Positions 31,646 through 45,157 of a stretch of 64,000 bases of DNA are shown here, in pieces. Made by a program: the position numbers and the translations under genes. The notes beneath the pieces were generated by a model. The model ran no database searches. It was not told the origin of the DNA and saw only the letters and a program-made list of their open reading frames with translations. Within the stretch, counting starts at the first letter, position 1, and each line of letters begins with the position of its first letter. Source of the DNA: Hysterangium stoloniferum (lineage: Eukaryota > Basidiomycota > Agaricomycetes > Hysterangiales > Hysterangiaceae); NCBI GenBank assembly GCA_015178975.1, contig WHVD01000130.1:1-64000 (forward strand). Reading direction: 5' to 3'.

Positions 31646-33330
31646 TACTGGACTCCGAGGCAGATAAGGCTGTCAAAGGCGTCAGCCTTCGCATGTTATG
31701 AAATAGGGAGGTTGTATACCTGACATGCAGAGCCATTCAACAGCCGAGTTGATGATGAAATACTCAAGACAACTCCAGAGTCAATTAAAGTAGATGCTTT
31801 CTGATAAAATACATCGAGCTTTATAAAAATATTTTAACATCAACCACGGATCTACATACCTTGATCTTCTAAAAACCTATTCAACAGCATAAAAAACGGA
31901 TTGTCTTCCCGGATGGATTTCATTGGGAGGAATCCACTCAGATGGTTATCAACCTGTTACCAAAACAATCATCACATCCCAACATCCGCCTTTGTATCGC
32001 GTTTTCCTTCGACACGGCCCTTGCGAGCTTCGTCGCGGCGATTGTCTTTGAGGAGCGTGTCTAGCGGGCATGCGACGTTGCTTTTGGGTTTGGGTTTGAA
32101 TGTGGTTCTGGGTGTGGATGGGCCGGGGGAGTCGTCACGGAATAATTTCACTTTCACATCTCGGTTGGGGAGATGGTGCGTGGACTGTCTTGTATTTACT
32201 TCATTGAATGTGCTGGTGTGGGCGGATGCGGAGGCGACAGTCTGTGTAGCACATGTTCGTTAGATCAGCACGCCTTTATTATTATTAAAGATGAATAGAA
32301 AACACACCTAGCGTCTAACCCTTTCACAATGGTATCTAACTCAAGTTCCAAACCCGACTCATCCGACTCAGGACTATCCATCTTCGGCACGGCAGAAAGG
32401 TCACCACCACCATCCGTTTGCGCCTGCGTTGCAGCCTGAATCTCCACGTTAGCCTTGAGATGAGTAATAACTGCATGCACTTTAGATGGGGATGGTTGTG
32501 CAGTGGCCGCTGGCGGGGGATTTGTCTCGTCGCATGCGGCACGTGAATCATTATCGAGTCTACTGGGGAGGATTGCCAGAGGTTTTTACGAGACTTTGTC
32601 GTTTTAAGATAATGGACCTGTGCTTTCCTGCTTCTGGATCACGGAACAAGGTGTAAATTCCGTGTCAACGTCCATGCCATCGTCCAAGAACACATTGGCA
32701 TCTGGGTCGGGGTCTGCATGGCATGGCGAGGCTCTATTCGCGCCGATAGGATCTTTTCATCGTCGTCATCAGAATCGGGGCGGCTTACAGCACTAAGTCG
32801 GGCGCGTTTAGGTGCAGAGCCGTGACGCTTAGTACTTGCAGCCTTCTTCGGTAACTGTGAAGATGGTTCTGTTCTGACGGTGTTAGAACGACTGCACCAA
32901 TTTTCAATTGGGTCGACTTTACAGGACCTTGCAGATTCTGGAGTTGGCCAAGAGGGGTGGGTGCGAGGGATGTGAATGCTCGAAAGCCCGCGGCCAGTTG
33001 TGAGAATGAGCGTGACACGGACGATTCGAACTGTTCGCTTCTTCTAAAAGGTGAGACGTGAATGTTTGGAAATGGTAGAATGTCGTCGGCGGATTCTCCG
33101 GAGTATATGATCGTGTCGAGCTGCTGTTGCGTTTTTTATTGATCATGGTGAAGAGAGGTGGATGTCAACGTGGTCGGTTTGGACGCATTGTTTGGAGGTA
33201 TTGGGGATGGCTATAAAAGCGCTGCAGACGGTGGTGTGGCCTCTGATATCACCTTTTTTTGAAGAGAATGAAGATGATGACGGGGTAGAGGATGCTGCTG
33301 TTGAAGACCCGCCATCCGGGAACCGAAGCG
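31589..33330 (-). pseudogene. S2: multi-exon Ser/Pro/Asp-rich gene copy
   Basis: It contains most S exons: HLLEEANSSNRP (about 33060), GAVVLTPSEQ, MDSPESDESGLELELDTI (about 32385-32335), FRDDSPGPSTP (32140) and LLKDNRRDEARKGRVEGK. The copy is missing the IESE exon. Its last exon, PVSTILR...YEAGSWTFHFL with TAA at 31591-31589, follows a clear GT/AG intron (GTATAC...TTTGACAG). Compared with S4 the last exon differs by a 3-base indel that keeps frame. Several upstream frames are broken. Confidence 0.4.
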
Positions 33331-34528
33331 CGAAGGTCTATGACACGTGTTTTGACTCCACGTTTCTTCCACGGAAATTCAGTCGATCCTGCAATCATAA
33401 AATAAAATTGCAAGTAATGTGATTATCCCACCTTGAGTTTTCTCTAATAACATCCGCAAGCGCTCCCCACTCCAAATCTTTGGGGGAACCTTGACCTCTA
33501 ATAGAGGACCAACGGCCTTTCTTTACAGCAGCGCAAAATAATCTGGACCTAGTCAGACCTGAGGAGAATACACTAGACGGTCCAGAGGGTGCAAATCAGT
33601 CGTTGCATGTAGTACCATTGCATCCCATTCGAATCACAGTAATTATAGAGGGCAAATATAATAGTTGTACCAAATATTTATGTTTAATTATTTATTTAAA
33701 CACTGTTACAAAGTGATCTTAGATGAAGTGCTTAGAGTGCTTCATTTAAGTTCACCGACTTCCTACAGCGTGGAACATCGTTGGTCTTCATGAAACACGT
33801 TGAAACTGCTGTCGCTTGACGGACCCCAGTAGTAGCGGCGCCGGCACAAAATATATTTGCGGATTGCAAGAATGCATAGCATCAATTTAGCCTAGTAAGT
33901 ACTACTGTAGTGATCAACCGATTGGCATTGTCGGTTAAAGAATTACTATTGAAATCACAAAAGCTTCAGTCATTTCCTCGGGTGGTTGCTGTGAACATTA
34001 TCCCGGCAGAGCTCAAACCTCAATAACCTCGAATATTCACGTTGAGACGTCCAATATTCATATAGACGTGAACGCTCCCGCCTAAGGAAGGAGTCTAGTC
34101 ATCCATTCTGAGTGTACAGATCATATGCAGTGAGTAGCTTTCGAAGCCAAAGTTTCCTTTCAGTCTGATACAACTATTATATTTACTCTCTATAATTAAT
34201 GTGTTGCAAATGGGATGCAATGGTACTACATGAAATAACTGATATACACCTGCTGGATAGCCTACTGTATTCTTCTCAAGTCTGGCAAGGTTCAAATTGA
34301 TTTATGTGTATGATTCCACCCAATTTTGAGTGAGTGGGTGCTTTATAAATAAATAAATACAAATATTCTTGCGGCTCTACTAATATCCTGAATACATCTA
34401 TAGAAAAAGGAGTTGAGATGTGAACTGTATCCAACAATTTCTGAGGACTTTTATTTTACTTCATCAAGTGTCATAAATATTTTTAATTGCATGGTCACTA
34501 GTAATATCCAGCAGATAACCCCCTTACA
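33331..34528. repeat. Spacer: inverted counterpart of 29.3-30.1 kb
   Basis: 33,700-34,500 mirrors 30,060-29,280. 33,470-33,670 mirrors 37,310-37,060. No gene is supported. Confidence 0.6.
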
Positions 34529-36204
34529 TTACTGTGCAGCAAGGCCTTCAAGCCTCCCACCAGAGGTTTCCTCACGCCTCTCTGCAGAATGGACGGGGCT
34601 TCCTCCTTCATAATGTCGTCCCCTTGCCATGAAATCTCCTATATAATTATCTCCGAGGTCCTCAATGAAAGGATGTTCAATACTGCGTACGGGGGCTCGG
34701 AAGGTAGTGAGCCCGAGATTATTCGTCGTATTGATCACGTTACATGACGAATTTAATTCTCGCAGCTCGAGAAAGAAGCGGCAAACGAGAATGACGGATA
34801 TCCTGCAGTTGCCGTTAAGACGTCAGGTGAAATGCATGAGATAAATACTTGCCAGGTCTCCAAGCTTGTGGCGAAGTTGAAAAATGGGGTCTGTATTCGA
34901 TTTGGACTGAGTAGGTGTTATGGAATTCACAGAGGACAAAAGACATTCACGGAAACGAACTTAAAAGAAATGTAGTAGTATCAGCTAAAAGGGGGAAAGG
35001 AGCGGGAATCCCAAAACTTATTTGTAATCAGGATCTGTAAACTCCAGATGAAAATTACGCTGAGAAATCAAAATCAAAATTTTATCAACTGAAGTCACGT
35101 TAATTTAGCACTGACGCAAATCGGAGAACACCTGGGATTGATATGGTCATATAAGAACACATAGAGTCAAACGCCGAGATAAATTACCTTGCTGCATAAG
35201 GAGATAGGTTATAGATCGTTTCCGCAATTCTTTAATACCTCTTTGCAGCCTAATAGTGTCGATGGTGTGGAACAATGTGGTGAATAATATGATCCCATCA
35301 AACGTAATTACAAGAGCGGTTGCTGCTGAGTCTATAACGATCATGTCAACTCGAGGTCTCCAGGCATATGGGATCGATTTCTGTACGCCTGTTTAATGAA
35401 GTGAATATACAGTCAGGTGATTCTAGCGAAGTGAAACAAACAGTTTGATAGTGTTCCCAGAAATACAATCTTCACGCACTATGATAAACTATCACACTGA
35501 TGGTTATACCGGTCCACACATTGCTAGTAAGTAAACACACCATACGGGAGGAGAATTGTCCAAGATATGTGAACAAGATTGGAGTTAAGAGATATTTTTT
35601 AGCCCTGCTTATTGCGAAAACCCTTGCGAGTAATAACCCTGACATCCCTCTTGGTTGAGTTATTTGAGAAAGTAAATGATAAATAAATTAATCACCGTGT
35701 ACACTAAGTGTCGCGACAGTTTCCAGAACCTAAAAGGTGTGTAATAGTGCATTACATGCTCTATGGCTAATCAGTAAATAACTGACCTGAGGCTCAAATG
35801 GTACCACACACTATCAACTGCTGTAAGTCCAGGGACATTTTTAGGCCCATCCCATCACGCACCTCTAACGGTTCATCTGCTAAATCAATGGTGACAGCAA
35901 ATATAAACTCAAGTAGGAACGAATATCGGGCCATGATGTACAGCACAGATGCTAGTCTGATCCTACTCTTCCATATGAACTGGATTTCCGCTGGAAGAGT
36001 CAAGAATGTATCATGACTAAGCAAAACTGAGATGCCCATCTATAGTGTGGTAAACAACTGCGATTTTGTGTAGACAGACCTAGTGCTGCGAAATCGGTGT
36101 AAGTCCAGAGCTTACTGGAAACGTACGTCAGTTTTATGTGTGATGAAATGGCATAAAGGTAGTTACTCTGCAGTTGCTGATTGAATTTCTGCCACGGATG
36201 CCAT
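34529..36204 (-). CDS. T3: DUF6533-like multi-span membrane protein gene, near full length
   Basis: On the minus strand ATG 36204 gives MASVAEIQSATA. A first GT/AG intron leads to DKLWTYTDFAAL and a second to VLLSHDTFLTLPAEIQFIW (about 36020-35965). MIVIDSAATALVITF and RLQRGIKELRKRS lie at 35344-35200. The tail INTTNNLGLTTFR...EGLAAQ ends at 34529. The tail is two small indels away from T2. It is the mirror copy of T2 in a large palindrome. It may be functional or a recent pseudogene. Confidence 0.5.
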
Positions 36205-37436
36205 GTGAGATTTTGGCAAGTACCAGTGCTGGGTACTCTTAGCTGCTCAAAAAATTAGATTATTAGCATGCTCGGTGCAGTATGTGACATTATATTCAGT
36301 TTACTAATATATATTAGTTGCAAATACTCTCATTGCAGGCGCTCGGTGAGAAGCAACTCTAACCAGTCTGTCGCTTTAGAACATAATAACGTACGCAATT
36401 ATGAATTGGACACAGGTTCGCAGCTACCAGCTCCATCTGAAACTTGATGAGAGTACTCATTTGAGTACCAAAGAGTTCCGTCATATAGCAAATTACCATC
36501 ACTTCATCATTACATAGCAAGCTGCCATCTTCTATCTTCCATCTACTGTCTTCCATGGGTGGCAAATCAGTATAATCATGCAGCTCAGCTATATAGTGAT
36601 GGAGTAGAGCTGTAACCGTGGTAAACCCATCTTGTACTAAGTATATACCCGTATACCACTCTGCATCAGGTCAACTCCCACGGAGAGAGCCGTCAGATGT
36701 TTGTCGCTCATACACGTCATTAGAAGAGCCGGCTTTCCACGAACATGTTTTTTCGTCACTGTTCTCATCTACTCACTCACGGTCAACAGTCGTTCCGGAA
36801 CCTGGCAAGAACAAATCTTTCTTTACATTTTTAACGTGCCACCTTTTTCGCCACTCTTATAATCTTCTCTCGGGCAGACCTCTTGCAGCACGTCTCACGT
36901 GTACGAATGAAACATCCTCTGGACCATCTACTGTATTCCTGTGAGGTTTGACTCGGAGAATAATTTATTTGTATGATTTTATGCGTTTTTTGGTGACCAC
37001 GTATTTGACAAATAATTAAACATAAATATTCATATAAAGACTGGCGGTTTGATACAACTATTATATTTGCCCTCTATAATTACTGTGATTTGAATGGGAT
37101 GCAATGGTACTACATGCAGCAACTGATTTGCACCCTCTGGACCGTCTAGTGTATTGTCCTCAGGTCTGACTAGGTTCGGATTGTTTTGCGCTGCTATAAA
37201 GAAAGGCCGTTGGTCCTCTATTAGAGGTCAGGATTTCCCCGAAGATTTGGAGTGGGGAGCGCTTGCGGATGTTATCAGAGGTAACGTCAAGGTGGGATAA
37301 TCACATTATTTGCAGATCATACCTTTTATGATTGCGGGATCGACTAAGTTCGATCGAAGTAACACGCAGTCAAAACGCGTGTCACGTGACAAAATAGGCA
37401 CTTGACACTGACCAACCGTGGCCTATCGAAGGGAAT
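36205..37436. repeat. Spacer with X2 fragment (36590-36950, minus strand)
   Basis: Mirror of 26,800-27,570. X2 retains the block encoding YERQTSDGSLRGS on the minus strand. 37,060-37,310 is shared with 33,470-33,670. No complete gene is seen. Confidence 0.5.
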
Positions 37437-37439
37437 GTG

Positions 37440-39452
37440 TTCAACCCAACTAATATGCCCAAATTAGTGACGATCTTTCTTCAAAGTCAAAGTCTTCTCA
37501 ATCGAAGGGAGCGACACGTGAGATGGGAAGTTGACTTTCGCACTTTCGGTCCCATGACGGCGGGTCTTCAACAGCAGTATCCTCTACCCCGTCTTCATCT
37601 TCGTTGTCTTCAAAAAAGCTGATATAAGAGACCACACCACCGTCTGCCGCGCTTTTCCAGCCATCCCCAATACCTCTAAACAACGCATCCAAACCGACCA
37701 CGATGACATCCACCCCTCTTCACAATGATCAATAAAAAACGCAACAGCAGCTTGACACCATCATACATTCTGGGCAATTCGGTGATGACGTTGTACCCTT
37801 TCCAAACATTCACGTCTCACCTTTTGGAAGAAGCGAACAGTTCGAATCGTCCGTATCACGCTCATTCTCACAGCTGCCGCGGGCTTTCGGGCACCCACGT
37901 CCACCGCACCCACCTCTCTTGCCCTTGCCAGGTCCTTTAAAGTCAACCCAATCAAAAATTGGTGCGGTCGTTCCAACCGCGTCAGAACCATCTCCACAGT
38001 TACCGAAGAAGGCTGCAAGTACTAAGCGTCACGGCCCTTTACCACCTAAACCCTCCCGACTTAGTCCTGCAGAAGCAAAGCGTGCGGCTTATGTTCTCGA
38101 TTGTGACGCCGATGATGAAAGGATCCTATCGGTGCGAATAGAGCCTCGCCATGCCATGCAGACCCTGCCCCAAATGCCAATGTGTTCTTAGATGATGACA
38201 TGGACGTAGACACATAATTCACACCTCGTTCCGCGATCCAGCAGCAAGGAAGCGTAGATCCATCATCTTCAAATGCCAAAGTCTCATCAAAACCTCTGGC
38301 AATCCTCCCCAGTAGACTCGATAATGATTCACGTGCCGCATGCGACGAGACAAATCCCCCGCCAGCGGCCTCTGCACAACCATCCCCATCTAAAGCACGT
38401 ACAGTTAGTATCATCGCTCGTATCAGGGTTAACGCGGAGATTCAGGCTGCAACGCAGGCGCAGCAGGGACGAAATTTTCACTGTTAGGTTTAACGGATGG
38501 TGGTGGTGACCTTTCTGATGTGCCGAAGATGGATAGTCCTGAGTTGGATGAGACGGGTTTGGCACTTGAGTTGGATACCATTGTGAAAGGGTTAGACGCT
38601 AGGTTGGTTTTTCTGTTCATCTTTAATAAACAGAAAGCGTGCCGATCAAACGAACATGTGCTATACAGACTGTCGTCTCCCGCATCAGCCCACACCAGCA
38701 CATCCAATGAAGTAAATACAATGCGGTCCACGCGCCATTTCGCCAACCGAGATGTGAAAATGACATATTCCGTGACGACTCCCCCGGCCTATCCACACCC
38801 AGAACCACATTCAAACCCAAAGCCAAACCCAAAAGCAACGTCGCATGCCCGCTAGACACGTTTCTTAAATGTAATCGCCGCGAAGAAGCTCGCAAGGCCC
38901 GTGTCGAAGGAAAATGCGACACAAAGGCATGGGGCGGCTGAAGCGTCAGGCTCGGATGAGTCAGACATTTCGATTCTGTAGAGAGGAAGCATGGATATGA
39001 TAGAATGCGTGCTCGGATAAGCTTCTCGAACACGCGTGGAGATGGGAGCGAGGATCCGTTAATGGGTGACGAAGCCGGGGAGGCGCTGTTGGGCAAGAAG
39101 GATGCTGGGGTTGTTCGGATGATCTTGCAAGAGGATAGGAGGAAGACGGTTGTCGTTGAGGTGGTGATGGAGAATGCCTTTACGTTTTGGAGTGCGATCG
39201 AGAGCGAGATGGCATGTTGTATTCTTTTTGTTGTGTTGATGTAGGGATGTGATGATTGTTTTGGTAACAGGTTGATAACCATCTATCTGATTGCATTCCT
39301 CCTAATGAAATCCATCGGAGAAGACAATCCGTTTTTTATGCTGTTGAATAGGTTCTTAGACGATAAAGGTATGTATATCCGTGGTTGATGTTAAAATATC
39401 TTTGCAGAGCTCGAGGTAGATTATCAGAAAGCAGATGCTCTAATTGACGTAT
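37440..39452 (+). pseudogene. S3: longest copy of the S gene, 3'-truncated
   Basis: Conserved segments run in order: HLLEEANSSNRPYHAHSH (about 37830), SEPSPQLPKKAASTKR (about 37990), DDERILS, MDSPELDETG (38530), RDEARK-like part, SGSDESDISIL (about 38975), DPLMGDEAGEALLGK (39055), and ENAFTFWSAIESEM. A GT/AG intron (GTATGTTG...) follows, then IGEDNPFFMLLNRFLDDK. A second GT/AG intron of 45 bp (GTATGTAT...TTTGCAG, about 39370-39414) joins this to ELEVDYQKADALID. The copy breaks at 39452. Frames are interrupted in places. Product unknown; low complexity suggests disorder followed by a helical C-terminal part. Confidence 0.4.
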
Positions 39453-39871
39453 ATGGGTACATACTTAACACGGGGTAGCTTTACCACAGTTATAGCTCTA
39501 CTCCACAAATATATGCCTAGCAAATGCATGTGGAATCAGGATATCAATCAATTGAGGTGTATGATTACACTGATTTGCCACAGATGGAAGACGGCAGTGT
39601 AATATGTAACCATGAAGTGATGGTAATTTCCCACACATGTTGGAAATTATTAGAATTCATATGAGTCCTCTCATGAAGTTTTTGGCTTATCTGGTAGCTG
39701 CGAACCAAATCATAATTGCGTAAGTTGTTGTGTTCTAGAGGCACAGACTCGCTAGAGTTGCTTCTCATTGAGCGCCTCCAATCAACTACATCTACTGTAC
39801 CGAGAATGCTGTCAATTTAACTTCTTGAGCAGCTAAGAGTGACCCAGCACTGGTACTTGCCAATATCTGAC

Positions 39872-41486
39872 ATGGCATCTGTGACAGATCTTCAAAGGTG
39901 GCTATTCAAGAAGCAACTCTAAAGTAACTACCTTATGCCATTTCACCGTACACAACACTGACCGTAGGTTTCCAGTAACCTTTGGACTTACACCGATTTG
40001 GCAACACTAGGTCTGTCTACATGAAGTCGCAGTTGTTGACCACATTATATAGACGGGTATCTCAGTTTTATTTAGTTATGATACAATCTTGACTCTTCCA
40101 GCGGAAATTCAGTTCGTATGGAAACGTAAGATGAGACTAGCACCCGTGCTATACATCATACCCCGATATTCATTGCTACTTATGTTTATATGTAATATGA
40201 CCATTGATTTAGGAGATGGATCGTTAGAGGTGCGTGGTGGGATGGGTCTAAAAATTTCTTTTGACTTACAGCAGTTGATAGTGTGTGGTACCATTTGAGC
40301 CCTCATGTTAGTTGTTTACTGATTAGCCATAGGGCATGTAACGCAGCATTCCACACCCTTGGTGTTCTGAACGGTGTAGCGGCACTTAGTGTACACGGTG
40401 ATCAATCTATTCAGCATTTTCTTTATCAAACAACTCAACCAAGATGTATGTTAGGGGTATTACTTGCAATGGTTTACGCTATAAACAGGGATAACAAATA
40501 CCTCTTAATTCTAATCTTGTTCACATATCTTGGAGAAGTCTCCTGCCGTGTGGTGTGTTTACTTATCGGCGTTGTGTGGACCGGTATACTACCCATTAGT
40601 GTGATAGCTTATCATGGTCCATGAAGATTGTATTTCTGGGACCAGTATAAAACTGTGCGTTTCACTTTGCTAGAACTACGCGACTGTGTATTAACTTAAA
40701 CAGGGGTACATAAGTCGATTGCATATGCCTGGAGATCTTCAGTTGACATGGTTGTTATAGCCTCAGCAACAACCGCTCTTAAAATTACATTGAATGCGCT
40801 CATATTATTCACTACATTGTTCCACACCATCGGGATGATTAGGCTACAAAGAGGTATTAAAGAATTGCGGAAACAATCTATAACCTCTCTATTTCTGCAT
40901 CAAGGTAATTTATCCTGATGTTTATGTCTATATGTTGTTATGACTTGCTCGTATTAATAATTGCAGGTGTTCTCCGATTTGCGTCAGTGCTATATTAACG
41001 TGACATTAGTCAATGAAATTTTAATTTTCATTGTTTAGCATAATTTTCATATGGAGTTTACAGACTTTAATCACGAATAAGGTTTGGAATTGCCCCTCCT
41101 TTTTACCTTTTTCACTGATACTACATTTCTCCCAAGTTTGTCTCAGTGAAGATCTCTGATTCTCTGACAATTCTATACTACGCACTCATCCCACATCCAA
41201 TATAGGGCGCACTTAACGGCATCGGCACAAATTTCGAAACTTGGCAAGTATTTATCGCACGTACTTCGGCTAACTTCTTAATGTCAACTGCAGCATATCC
41301 ACCCTTCTCGTTTGCGGCCTCTTTCTCGATCTGCGAGAATTAAACTCGTCATGTAACGCGATGAATACGACTAATATCGTGGTCACTACTTTCCGAGCGG
41401 TGGCACGCAGTATTGGAGATTCTCTGATTGAGAACGTCGGAGATGCAAACCATACAGGAGATTTTATTTCGAGCCCACCATTGTGA
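39872..41486 (+). pseudogene. T4: DUF6533-like gene copy with early stop
   Basis: ATG 39872 gives MASVTDLQ, but a small insertion in exon 1 creates a stop before the first intron. TLPAEIQFVWKRKMRLAPVLYI lies at 40089-40155. A continuous frame at 40283-40624 reads ISHRACNAAFHTLGV, VYAINRDNKYLL and further helices. Later parts and a tail ending at 41486 (GDFISSPPL) are recognisable. Confidence 0.6.
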
Positions 41487-41859
41487 AGGAGAACTCCCTG
41501 CCCATTCCGCAGAGGGGTCTGACGAAACCTCTTAAGGGAGAGTTGAAGGCCTTGGTGCGCAGTAATGCAAAGGGGTTGTGTGTCGAATTCTATGGGTGTA
41601 TTTAAAGGCATTTATGGCAGTCGAATAAGTACGATAAAGGCCACAAAAAAAGTCATTGGGCACAGCTCATATGTCGACTAATTATGCTGTTTATTCAGGA
41701 TATGTAGGCATTCTCGGTGCAGTATGTAGTACGATCGCAGACGCTCAATGAGAAGCAACTCTAAGCGGTCTGACGCTTTGGCACATAACAACGTACGCAA
41801 TTATGAATTGGAGGCACAGGTTCGCAACTGCCATCTCCCATCAGTGGCAAATCAATATA

Positions 41860-42230
41860 ATCATTTGCCATGTGCATGTACTGGGCACATCGTTGTGGAA
41901 TAGAGTGTGGCAAAGTCATCTTGTACTAAGTATGTACCCGTATACCACTCTGCATCAGGTCTACTCCCACGGAGAGAACCGTCAGATGTTTGTCGTTCAT
42001 ACACGTCATTAGAAGAGGGAGTCTGCCGAGGCGTTGCACCCGGCTTTCCGGTCATCTCCTTTTCGTCTTCTTGGTCATCCTCGTCACTGTTCTCTTCTAC
42101 TTATCAAAATCAGCAGGGGTTCCGGAACCTGGGAAGAAAAATCTTTCTTACGTGCCACCTTTTTTCGCCACCCTTGTAATCTCCTCTCCGACACACCTCT
42201 TGCAACAGCTCTCACGTGTGCAGACGGTCT
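41860..42230 (-). pseudogene. X3: acidic gene fragment
   Basis: The minus strand reads MTGKPGATPRQTPSSNDVYE and RQTSDGSLRGSRPDAEWY, with a GAC/GAG-rich part upstream. No start or end is defined. Confidence 0.4.
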
Positions 42231-44417
42231 CAGACATCGCCTAGTCATTCCCTATGTCCCCCTTATTAATCTCCTACAACCACAACGACGCTTCTGGATA
42301 TGGACACTGTAAGAAGTAAATGCACTTTATCTCATTGCCCAATACACTTACACTGAATCGCATCTCTGGCACCCACTGAAGTCAAGTGGGCAGTTGTCAC
42401 ACGAATTTCCCAAAAATGCCCTTTAACAAAGTGCATTTCATCACTTCATCTCAGTGTCTGTTTCGTCTGATTTTCACGTGCACTAATGCAGTTTTCGATT
42501 TTTGAACAAGTCATTTAAAGCTCAATATGGAATAGGCTGTTCCCTCTACCTTGACCACGCCGAACAACTACGGACTTTTTGCTACTCAAAATCGTCAGAT
42601 ATTGACTGAAATGAATGCTGTGTTACATGGTTGATATATATTACAAATTTGACTGCAGCCCGGGCTATTCCTCAGCACTGATAACCGTGCTTCATGATGG
42701 ATGTTGGTAACCAGTAAGTCGTCAGTACTATTTTATTCCAAATTCTGACATTTCGGACTCTATAGGATTTTATGTGGCATCTGGCATGTGACTGCGTGTC
42801 AGTAGTGGCAGTGCCGAAGCAGCTGCGGTTGTAGGTGTAGGTGGGGTGGGGATGTTGTTGAAGTCAATGAAGATAATGAGATGTTTCATATCGTCACGGT
42901 TGTCGCAGTATAAATGGAGGAATGCAGATCCATATCAAGTGGGTATATGCGTTCTGAGGAGATGTTGGTGGTATCGAATGGTGGGGTAACTGCTATTACA
43001 GAGTGAATTTTCATTCTCGTGTTCATTCTGGTCTTCCAATTAATGGCATGGCTTAGCATTGTGTCATCACTCAGTGTTCTCAGGACCTTTACATTCAAGT
43101 CCCCTAACTGCATAATCCCACCCTCTCAACAACCTCTGACTCGTCGGAACCTGTTTCCTGACATACTGTGTGGAGGGTGATCGTGGTGGCTGGTGGCAGC
43201 AGTGGATGTAAGTAAAGGTGGCAGTGGGAATGGTGGAAATGATGGGAGGGGTAATGGTGGTTGGTATTGATGGATGGTGGTGGTGGTTGGTGGTGGAATA
43301 AGAGCGTGGTAGAAGTGGCCTGCTTCGCAGCGTATTGGTGGATGACTCAATGTGTTTAGTATTTTAAGGAACTGCATTCAAGAGTAATATGAACTTAAAG
43401 TAAGTGCAAAAATACGCAAAAAGTGATACTTACATTCAGTCTCTTAAATGCATCATCCAACAACCGCTTAACGGCTTTAAATCAGGTTTTGAACATTGCT
43501 ACAAAGTGTTTAACACCTTAGATATAGTGCCTAGAGTGCTTCATTTAAGTGCACTAACTTCCTACAGTGTGGAACACCGTTGGACCTCACGAAACACGTT
43601 CAAACTGCTGTCCCTTGACGGACGTCGCAGTGGCGGCGTCGGTACCAAATATACTACCCGATTACAAGAATGCATAGTATCAATTTAACCTAGTACTACT
43701 ACAGTGATCAGTCGATTGGGCATCAACGGGTAAAGAATTACTATTAAAATCACAACAGCTTCAGCCATTTCCTGCGGTGATTTTCTGTGAACATATATCC
43801 CGCCAGAGCTCAGCCTCAAGAACATCGAATATTCACTTTGGTCGTCCTATCGTCACGAAGACGCTCCCGCTTCCCGCTAACCAAGGAGTCTAGTCTAGTT
43901 ACCCATTCTGAGTGAACAGATGATATGCAGCACATAGCTTCGAGGCTGAAGTTTCCTTTCAATGAAGTGCTTAAGACTGCCAGTTGATACTGTTAGATTT
44001 TCGGGTAAAGCGAGCAGCCGGAGTCGTATAGTGACCGGGGGCACTAATTTTCACATTAATTAGCGCTCTTGTTATTAGTATATAATCCCCGTAGTTACGC
44101 ATGTGACCCCCCATGCGTTTATAACCAACAATATCACTCAGACAGTATTGCGCTCGTCCTCTATAGCATATTTTCGCTGAAAAGTTAACAGATACAACTA
44201 TTATATCTCCCGCTACATTTACTATGATGTGAATGGCATGGATAGTACTACATGTAATGACTGATTTACACCCTCTGCACTGTCTACTGTGTTCTTCTCA
44301 GGTGTGACTAGGTTCAGATTCATTTATGTGTATGATTCCACACTATTTTGAGTGAACGGGTGCTTTATAAATAAATAAATAAATACAAATATTCTTGCGG
44401 CTCTACTAATATCCTGA
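42226..44417. repeat. Large direct repeat, left copy (blocks W, U-tail, F, E)
   Basis: It matches 52245-54165 in the same order and orientation. It comprises W (42226-42735), the U-gene tail on the + strand (42740-43110), the inverted CCA-rich F tract (43130-43310) and the spacer seen downstream of T2. No intact gene. Confidence 0.75.
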
Positions 44418-44700
44418 ATAGGGGCGGGTGCCCTTCAGGGTTCAGATTGATACCCAAGTGGGCAAACACGCCTTGAGGTAGGGATCCAGATGTCATCGAG
44501 TGAGCTTAAAAAGAAAAATTAATTGTGTTAGATATGTAGAGATAAGGATCAGAAGTCAGTGATGAGAAAAACAGAAAGGACTGAGGATTGACAGCGACGT
44601 CGTATGAGAACACAAGGCGTGCGAGTCCTACATAAGCTCAGCTGGACGTTGAGTGCCGAACTACTCCTGGCATGCCAGGGATCGTGCGGCACTCGACACT
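44418..44700. other. Unique 280-bp insert with nested inverted repeats
   Basis: Not found elsewhere in the window. At 44651-44694 GAGTGCCG pairs with CGGCACTC, enclosing the 14-bp palindrome CCTGGCATGCCAGG (44666-44679). The rest shows no gene. Confidence 0.5.
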
Positions 44701-45157
44701 ATGACATGCCCTATGGATAATCAGTAAACAACTAACCTGAGGGCTCAAATGGTACCACACACTATAAACTGCTGTAAGTCAAGGGTCATTTTCAGGCCTA
44801 TCCCACCACACACCTCTAATGGTACATCTGCTGAATTTAGGTTAATGGCGGCAGCAAGTATATACTTGAGTAGGTGTGAATATCGGGCGACAATGTACAG
44901 CACAGATGCTAGTCTGATCTTACTCTTCCATACGAACTGGATTTCCACTGGAAGAGTCAAGATTGTATCACAACTAAACCAAACTGAGATGCCCGTAGTG
45001 TGGCAAACAACTGCGACTTCGTGTAGACAGACCTAGTGTTGCCAAATTGGTGTAAGTCCAAATCTTACTGGAAACATACTGTCAGTGTTGTGTGCGAAAC
45101 CATGGCCCGAGGTAGTTACTTTACAATTGTTGCTTGAATTTCTGCCATGGATGCCAT
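44701..45157 (-). pseudogene. T5: 5' fragment of a DUF6533-like gene
   Basis: Minus strand from ATG 45157 through the motif TLPVEIQFVWKSKIRLASVL (44960-44900) to LQQFIVCGTI. It then breaks at about 44700 against the unique insert. Confidence 0.65.

Noticed and set aside
41270-41611. Minus-strand frame across the T4 tail
   Set aside because: Antisense shadow of the T-gene last exon.
43126-43377. Pro/His/Thr-rich frames over the CCA tracts (also 60563-60778)
   Set aside because: Low-complexity translation of the CCA repeat; not conserved in length or frame among the five copies.
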